From Dryas octopetala (lineage: Eukaryota > Streptophyta > Magnoliopsida > Rosales > Rosaceae): a stretch of 64,000 nt of DNA. The position numbers and the translations under genes were made by a program. Shown one piece after another: positions 57,768 to 64,000 of this stretch. How positions within the stretch are numbered: position 1 is the stretch's first letter; each line of letters starts with the position of its first letter. The notes beneath the pieces were generated by a model. That model was not told where the DNA came from. It was given only the letters and a program-made list of their open reading frames with translations, and ran no database searches. Location: NCBI GenBank assembly GCA_963921425.1, contig OY992840.1:12712501-12776500 (forward strand). Direction: 5' to 3'.

Positions 57768-59237
57768 ACGACAACACAATTGATCACAACCGTCAAATAA
57801 TCTAAGTAGGGCCCGAATTGAAACCAACATGCCAACTGCCCACTAAAAAACACTGCCACACATTGACTTATTTGGTTCTGAGGAACATATATGCAACATG
57901 ACCCTTCCCAAGTCCCAATTAAGCATTGATTTATTAATTCATTTGTTTCCTTGTTCAAACACCCTGTTCTACTCTCTCGAGGCTCATTTAACTCAAATGG
58001 GAATGTTGGAATCATTGGGCCACAATGAGTGAACCAGTTCCAAAACCCCACAGAACGGCACCGTAATGCCACATCAAAGATTCAAATCTTCCTTATAGCA
58101 CCGAAACATATACAGTAACTTCTTTTTAAGTTTACCCAACTGTAATGAAAATAAGTAAAAGATATATTTGGTACGTATTAATTTATAATGACAAATACAT
58201 GATAAATTGTAATTAACTTATAAAAACGAGTATTTTTCATAACGAACATCATCAGTTACATTGATCTAAATGAGGCCATGAATCAATTCATCTCATAATT
58301 CTTGAAAGTGAGTGATATTAAAATTTCAAAGTGTTGGAACATTCAAAATTCATATAGATTAAAAATTGTAAACTTTAATGATATGTAAACTAAGCTTAAA
58401 AATTGTTAGTGTTTCATATGTATAAAGTAATTATATAAGGGAGTATTTCGGAAACGTACCTCGGCTTTGTCCTTTACGATCAGAGCACATAGTCTGATAT
58501 GTATCTGTGTTGAGCTCACAAATTCTACCACGGGCTTCACAATCACTACAATGGGGCCGTTCCCACGTCAACCGAGCTGCCCTGCCCACGCCGTTAATAC
58601 CCTGCCCAAATATATCCCGCCACTTATACCGAGCTGCCGTTGGAACTATAGCACTCGAAATGACGGAACACATCGACGTTGACGGTGACGGTGATGGTGA
58701 CGGAGATGATGACTGAAGCCAATTATCATATTTATTTGACGGTACAGCAAACACCGCGTACTTGTCATTGCTGAGGCAAGAAACAATCTCGGCCGTGTCC
58801 GGAAACTGCGTCGTGTTCTGTAGTGCTTGAGACGACGAGCAGTTTAGGAAGGTGTAGTTTCCGGGGACGACGTCGAAGGGTGTGTCGTTGAGGAGAGTCT
58901 GGAGACTGAAGCTGCGGTCTATGAACCTTTTGGGGAAGCAGCGATTGGGGTCGGTGATCCAAAGTTCTTGGGCCTCGTAATCGATGAAGTGGACGAGGAA
59001 GTCCCCAGAACCTGGGAGGGTTATTGTGGTCATTTGGGTTTGGTTGTTGCATGAGAGCTCAAAACCCCTGTACCGACAAGATGAGGGTTGGAACTGTTTG
59101 AGCCAGAAAGGGAACCGGACCGGTGGTCCGTCCTCCTGGCAGCTTGAGACCGGGCAATAAGATGCCCGGCCTGTTGTAAGGAAGAAGATGAAGATCAACA
59201 AGAGTTGGAAGGAGAAGAAGAGTTCTAAGGTAGCCAT
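56560..59237 (-). CDS. RING copy K: intact GUB_WAK receptor-like RING-H2 E3 ligase (ATL20/21/22-type)
   Basis: Exon 1 58460-59237, exon 2 56560-57038, phase-1 GT donor and acceptor TTTCAG: 418 residues. Signal peptide ~1-26 ([20 protein letters not shown]...). The ectodomain shows [56 protein letters not shown], with an extra Ser-Pro repeat ([10 protein letters not shown]) not in copy D. Membrane span ~268-287. Linker [24 protein letters not shown]2 ligands C347, C350, C366, H368, H371, C374, C385 and C388 have canonical ATL spacing. A Ser-rich tail (10 Ser in a row) ends it. Intron 1.42 kb. By family knowledge a membrane E3 ligase; ligand and substrate unknown. It diverges from copy D in the ectodomain far more than in the RING. 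Confidence 0.92.
57768..58459. other. Unique part of the RING copy K intron
   Basis: The minus-strand frame at 57683-58072 ([20 protein letters not shown]...) is the longest here but resembles nothing I know. It lies partly in duplicated intron sequence and is not called a gene. Confidence 0.4.
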
Positions 59238-62200
59238 AGGATAGTGAAAACTACAAATAAGCTGGCTTCTGAGGACATATATTTGTACTTAGATAATATT
59301 AATATATATATATATATAGAATGATATTTTGATAATAATTAATGTAATAAATAGACATTATAGACTCAACTTAAATACAATTACAATTATGATGTTCACT
59401 CCTAGCCTCATTTATTCTTAACAAACTTAAATATTTAAGCATTATTTATTTATTTTTTTTTTTTTTTTTTGAGTTGAAGGATGGGGGATCGAATTTAAAC
59501 TTATTGTGGATAATTATATGACCTTTTCAACTGGCTATTCTTCAACTACAAATATTTAAATATCATATTCAATATGGTATTTGGATTATTTATTATTTGT
59601 TTTAATTTTAACCGTATAATATAAATTTAAATATTTATATTTTATTCAAACTCAAAAGTGTTATAAACAGTGGGGGGGGGGGGGGGGGGTATGAAGATAT
59701 CAGATTTTGTTCCTATTTTGCCGTAATTCATACCTTAGCTCAAGTTAGGTGGGTTATAGCTGGGTTAGCCAACCCTCAGCTCTGCGCCACTGGTTATTAT
59801 TTCATCATGTACTTCCTACTTTAAAATAATAAAGACACGGTTATCATAAAAAAATCAAATAAAAAACAAACAGGAAATCGATCCATATAAACATGATTTA
59901 GTAAATAAATTGTGCTTGTGAGTTCATGACTAGCTTGCTTGCCACGATGGGAATATGGAGAATGTCATCGGATTCAGACTGTTTATTAATTGGGGTGGCA
60001 TGGATTATGGAAGGAGTCAACGTTTGAGAAGCAAAAATGTTTGCGTCTATGAAGGCATGGAATGTGTTTCAAACACGCATGGAGTGAGGGAGTCTTAATT
60101 GGTTTAGTTTTGGAAGTTCACAGCTCAATTACACTCACGACCTAAAATATTCTTTTTTTTTTTTTTCATGCCCATCGAATCTTCCACATTTAATATCATT
60201 TCGTCACAACTGTAACCATTAATTTTGACAATATCAAATCTACTTAATTTGCAATAATTTGGATGGCTTGAATAATGGAATTAGAGGCCCTATCAATCCC
60301 CTGTATATATGTGAATCTGTTCAAAACCCGCTAGTCCTCAAACTACCATATATTAATTGTAGGACCAACCATCATATATACTTTTCCGACAATCTGTGAC
60401 CCAGACTTCAAATTGATATTCAAAACACAGGGCACCATATACATAAAGGCAAATCCCAAATGTTTTGGGCAAAATAATCCCATATTTAAAAAAGAAAAAT
60501 TCCACCAAAAAAGAAACCCATGGGATTATTTAGAAATGCGATTTGGATGGAGCAAAGAGTCGACTGATATCATTAATTGGGTGCACTTTTTTTTTTTTTT
60601 TTTAAAGTGTAGATTGCGTTCATTTTTAATTGAATTAAAGAAGACCCTTTTTAGAAGGGAACTGATTTTTTGTTTGTTTTATTTCTGTCAATTCTTTTCA
60701 TTATTGCTTCTTCTCATGTTTCTGCTAGTTATATCTTTATCTTTATTTTTATATATATATAAATTCAAACCGTGTTGCGTATCAGTGTATCACTGCTAAA
60801 GAAATTGCATTTATAATTTCCAATTAGTTTCTTCCAAAAGAGATACGTCAAAAGTATATAGATCGCAGTAGGCATGAACTTATCACGCCTCCAGTACTCT
60901 GTAATAGGCAGGGTCATCATTTACCATGTAACATTAATCTGAAAATTTTTGAGATATATGTTATAATTGCCTTTTTCTTCGATTAAAAGAGGGAAATAGG
61001 CAGTCTACATACTCTTTGGCCTTGTTTGATGTATATAATTGGATAAAATAAAATAAATGATTAGATTCATATGTGTTTAAAGAAGAAGATGAAGAATGTT
61101 TTTTTTTTTTTTGGCCAAAATGAAGGACGTTTTTCAACTTAAAGAAAGAAAATGAATTCGCTATGAGGGGACACTTATCCCCCCTAGCTTAATCCCACCA
61201 TTTTGGAGAAAATTGGAAAGGATAAGCTTCTTTTATGATTAATACATCTCATTTCTATATTCTTCCTTAAAGTAAGAAGTTTTTTTCTTGAGTAAACATA
61301 ATTCTATCATTTATTCTATTATATCATATCCAATCATATACATGTACCAAACGAGACCTTTAACTACTTAGTGAACAATCACACTGCTTCATCGTTTTAT
61401 TACTATACTTAGTTATTTTTGTAATAAAAACTTTAAAATGTATGATAACAATGCTGTTTTTATCATAAGAACAATATTAATTGACCAAAAAAAAAAAATT
61501 GAATCCTATTTCATTGGGTTAATGCTATATTATTAAATTTGTTTTTCAATTGTCAATTAATCAACAAGTATAAGTTATAGCCTAATAGGGCCCGCTGGTT
61601 CTAAGATTGTAAGACTGAAGTGAACTATATAAAAATAAGATCATCGATCCTTTATATACATTCAATCACATAATTTTTTATTTTTGTTTTATTAAATACT
61701 CATAAAAATTATTATAATGTATAAAAGAGCTATAAAATTTAAGAGCCCGACTCGGTTACTTCATTTATCTAACCTCATAACCAGCCCTAAGGAAAAGTGG
61801 TATTTTCTTTCTTCCGAAGGCATGCTATTGACTAAATTTGATCCACAACTAGGGTTTACCCACTTCAACTCAACATCAGCCTCAAAATTATACGGGTAAT
61901 CATAGTAGATAGGGCCCACACCGGAACCTTAACCGTGGAGATTATCTGGCACGTACGTTGCAGCCGAAGAAAGATCAGGTACCTTCATAGCCATGAGGCC
62001 CATAACAATGCGGTTTAAACTACCAAGGCACTCAATTGTTTGTTCACCCTTATGCGAACATGGTGTTACATTGGATGAACTATCTAAATGAAACACTATA
62101 TAATTCATAATTAGGGTTAAAAAAATTCACCGTAGACTTTACAAATGATAAAGAAAACTCAGGTTTTACATTTATATCAATTTGGTCCATCTTTTTTTTT

Positions 62201-63478
62201 TTTTTTTTTTCTCTCAGTTATCCAGTGTTCCAACACTCTTGTACTTGTCTATCAGAAAATCTAACATGTAGCAAATGACTATTATATATTTTAATCTAAT
62301 TGTTAGATGTAATTGATAAATAATTACAATATTGAGCGTTTAAACACTTGTATCGAGCGTTGGAATAATCCATTTGAATACACTTAAAAAGGGGACCAAG
62401 TTAATTTTTTTTTTTTTGGAAAACCTAGATTGTTGTGCACAATCCCTCTCATTTTGCTTTATCTATCATTAATCCTACAATTATGTTGGCGACCTAAATT
62501 CTTCTAGAACTTAAGACCTTTTCTATCAAAATGGGGACACTCACACCACTAAAGTTGGTAACCTTTACATTTATTTCATTCACATATTACATATTTCATA
62601 TTGTTAGATCTTCTAACCTTGTTTATGAAACATTTATCTCCTTAATTTTTTTTAAAAATGTTATGTGATAAAAAGCTATATATGGAAGAAATAAAAAATC
62701 AGAAGTTAAAAATGGAAAAAAAAAAAAGTAAATAATTTTAAAGTCCATTTTATACCTCCTTTAATATTAAGTAAACCCATCTAACATTTTCAAATGTTAA
62801 AAATGTCCATCTAATGATAAATAAACTTATCTTAAAAAAAAAAGCTCAAATTGACCCTAAAAAAGGCGCTAATAATTAAGTGCACATGAGACGTTATACA
62901 TAGCGCTATACAGTGTCGATAGCCACTATTTAATTATAAATATGCAACTATAGTTCGTGTTCAACAGTAACTCTGCAACGACGAACACGATAAAGGTTTA
63001 GGTGACTCCATAAGGGTGATTTTTTGTGAATTTGTTGGTTTTATGAATTTTTTATATGTTAATGTAAAAAAAAGACTATAAGTATCATTTTTTATAGTTA
63101 TTATTGCACAATGAATTTAGTCACTGTTCAACAGTACCCACATTGTAAAATATGGAAAGAAAAAAACACAGCGTGTGCCTAGGCTCCGTGTCCAGCGTGT
63201 TTTTTCATTAATGTGGGTTGAGTTATCACTGATTTTTTAAGATAGACTAGGTTATTATTGAATTTTTTATTTTGGGGGTAAAAAAAGACATGTATTTATT
63301 AAGATAAAAATTATAAAATACAAGAAAACTAAAGAGCATATACTAGCAAAGGCAATCCAAAATTTTTCCCCTGACCCAAAAAAAAAAACAAAAAAACGCA
63401 TTTGGAGGGAACGGGAATCGGGATTAAGCATTTGATTTATGAAACTCTCACCCGTCTACTCCTCTAGTGGCTCAATAT
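59238..63478. other. Gene-free AT-rich intergenic region
   Basis: About 4.2 kb with many homopolymer runs (T-runs at ~59453-59470, 60587-60603, 61099-61112, 62190-62210; A-runs at ~61483 and 62718). No transposon ends or coding similarity recognised. The plus-strand frame at 60413-60799 is low-complexity. Confidence 0.55.
59672..59689 (+). repeat. G18 homopolymer
   Basis: Eighteen consecutive G in an otherwise AT-rich region. It could form a G-quadruplex, and its length is prone to sequencing and assembly error. Confidence 0.9.
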
Positions 63479-63488
63479 GGCGGGAAAA
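63479..63488 (-). promoter_or_regulatory. E2F-type site upstream of the right-edge gene
   Basis: Minus-strand TTTTCCCGCC fits the E2F consensus TTTCCCGC. It lies ~30 bp upstream of a TATA box, which suggests cell-cycle-linked expression of the gene to the right. The motif is seen; its use is inferred. Confidence 0.5.
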
Positions 63489-63510
63489 TGTCCTTATAGT
63501 CCTTACCACA

Positions 63511-63518
63511 TATAAAAT
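63511..63518 (+). promoter_or_regulatory. TATA box of the right-edge gene
   Basis: TATAAAAT followed ~30 bp later by a pyrimidine-rich start region (CTCCCTTTCTCTCTC). Confidence 0.55.
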
Positions 63519-63833
63519 CCCTAACCCTCGTCTCCCTTTCTCTCTCTTCGAAGCCTTCACATTCGCTTCAATCTCACACCTGCTTTAACATTCTCTTCGA
63601 CCTGTGAGTGCCCTAAGACACCTCGGAAGAAAAATTGGTACCTTTTTCCAAAACCCACTTTCCAGTTTTCGTGAAATCTAGGGTTTTCTGTTCAAGGGCG
63701 TATTCTTCGTTTATATATATATATATATATATTGTGATTTTCGATTAATTCCGTGACTAACATTTTTGTTTCTCCAAATTGGGTTTTTGGGTACAGAGGT
63801 TTTGCGCCGAAGCTATTTATTGCCTTGGTGAAG

Positions 63834-63914
63834 ATGGATGATGCGTTCGAGGATGAGGCTGAACAGACGGTTTCAATTCAGGAGTATCTCAAGGATGTGG
63901 AGGAACAGGAGCTG
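63834..63914 (+). CDS. First coding exon of a probable UBR7-like (UBR-box/PHD) protein
   Basis: The first 27 codons read MDDAFEDEAEQTVSIQEYLK then DVEEQEL, ending at a GT donor (CTG|GTTTGC). This N-terminus resembles plant UBR7-type putative E3 ligases, which begin with an acidic stretch and EYL..VEE.ELEADLVLGG before the UBR box; here only that leader is in the window. A 5'UTR intron is likely: donor near 63604 (GACCT|GTGAGT), acceptor GGGTACAG at ~63796. The in-frame ATG at 63753 would lie inside that intron, so 63834 is preferred. Identification from 27 residues is tentative. Confidence 0.55.
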
Positions 63915-64000
63915 GTTTGCTCTCTTTTTCTTTATAATTAGTTACTATTTTGTTCAAGTTTATTTGGCTTTTACATGAGATCAGTGAATTTAATGGTTAA

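Noticed and set aside
57683..58072. 129-codon minus-strand frame in the intron of RING copy K
   Set aside because: No similarity recognised; it partly overlaps duplicated intron sequence and has no promoter or splice context.
60413..60799. 128-codon plus-strand frame
   Set aside because: Phe/Leu-rich low complexity from T-runs in an AT-rich spacer.

Overview
This is a 64 kb piece of plant nuclear DNA. It comes from a eudicot, judged from the gene families, the intron-rich AT-rich structure and the transposon types. I cannot name the species. It holds two ordinary single genes at its edges and, between them, a degenerating tandem cluster of two defence-type families heavily invaded by transposons. 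At the left edge, on the minus strand, are the first four coding exons of a mitochondrial OXA1-type insertase (557-2330). At the right edge, on the plus strand, are the promoter, a 5'UTR intron and the first coding exon of a gene whose N-terminus resembles plant UBR7-like proteins (63834-63914).

Between 12.3 and 59.2 kb every cellular gene lies on the minus strand, and two families tend to alternate. Family 1 is the ATL20/21/22 type: exon 1 encodes a signal peptide plus a Cys-rich GUB_WAK galacturonan-binding ectodomain, and exon 2 a membrane span plus a RING-H2 E3 ligase domain. Family 2 is secreted eight-cysteine lipid-transfer proteins (nsLTP), with a tiny second exon that supplies only the last codons. 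Two RING genes look intact (25981-27418 and 56560-59237), and four LTP genes look intact (exon 1 starts at 34642, 50326, 52698 and 55833). The rest are pseudogenes or fragments at visibly different stages of decay: RING copies at 12.3-15.7, 16.8-17.6, 19.0-22.3 (RING domain deleted), 28.4-29.8, 32.2, 35.2-35.5, 49.3, 51.2-51.4 and 53.6 kb, and an LTP at 31.0-31.7 kb.

Mobile and repetitive DNA: a 7.4 kb satellite-like array of ~175-180 bp units whose last ~670 bp are inverted (4.2-11.67 kb); a MULE-like long-TIR element (2.7-4.0 kb); solo LTRs at 12.9-14.7 and 32.4-33.1 kb; a 9-bp-TSD foldback element (18253-18874) and a TTA-TSD Harbinger-like element (19947-20848), both with an intact empty site in the paralogous segment at 55.8-57.8 kb; two more MULE-like foldback elements (22347-22747, 23140-23876); a ~13 kb CACTA (En/Spm) element (~35.6-48.9 kb) with an open Transposase_24-type gene and a TNP2 gene broken by one stop codon; an 8-bp-TSD hAT-type MITE (48875-49007); and a 5'-truncated Ty1/copia element fused to a RING fragment (53.7-54.4 kb).

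Notable observations: the Harbinger-like element carries an exon-like piece of an MCTP/FTIP C2-domain gene; the OXA1 5' end, promoter included, has a decayed duplicate at 15.93-16.38 kb beyond the satellite; one gene lost exactly its RING domain at a microhomology; an LTP promoter is fused to a RING exon; two unrelated elements hit the same homologous promoter position; and GGTCCGG-type repeats occur in three blocks in the CACTA region. I infer that RING and LTP genes expanded together as a two-gene module. If the intact members are expressed, one family would sense wall fragments at the plasma membrane and ubiquitinate targets, while the other is secreted to the apoplast. A functional link between them is not shown by the sequence.
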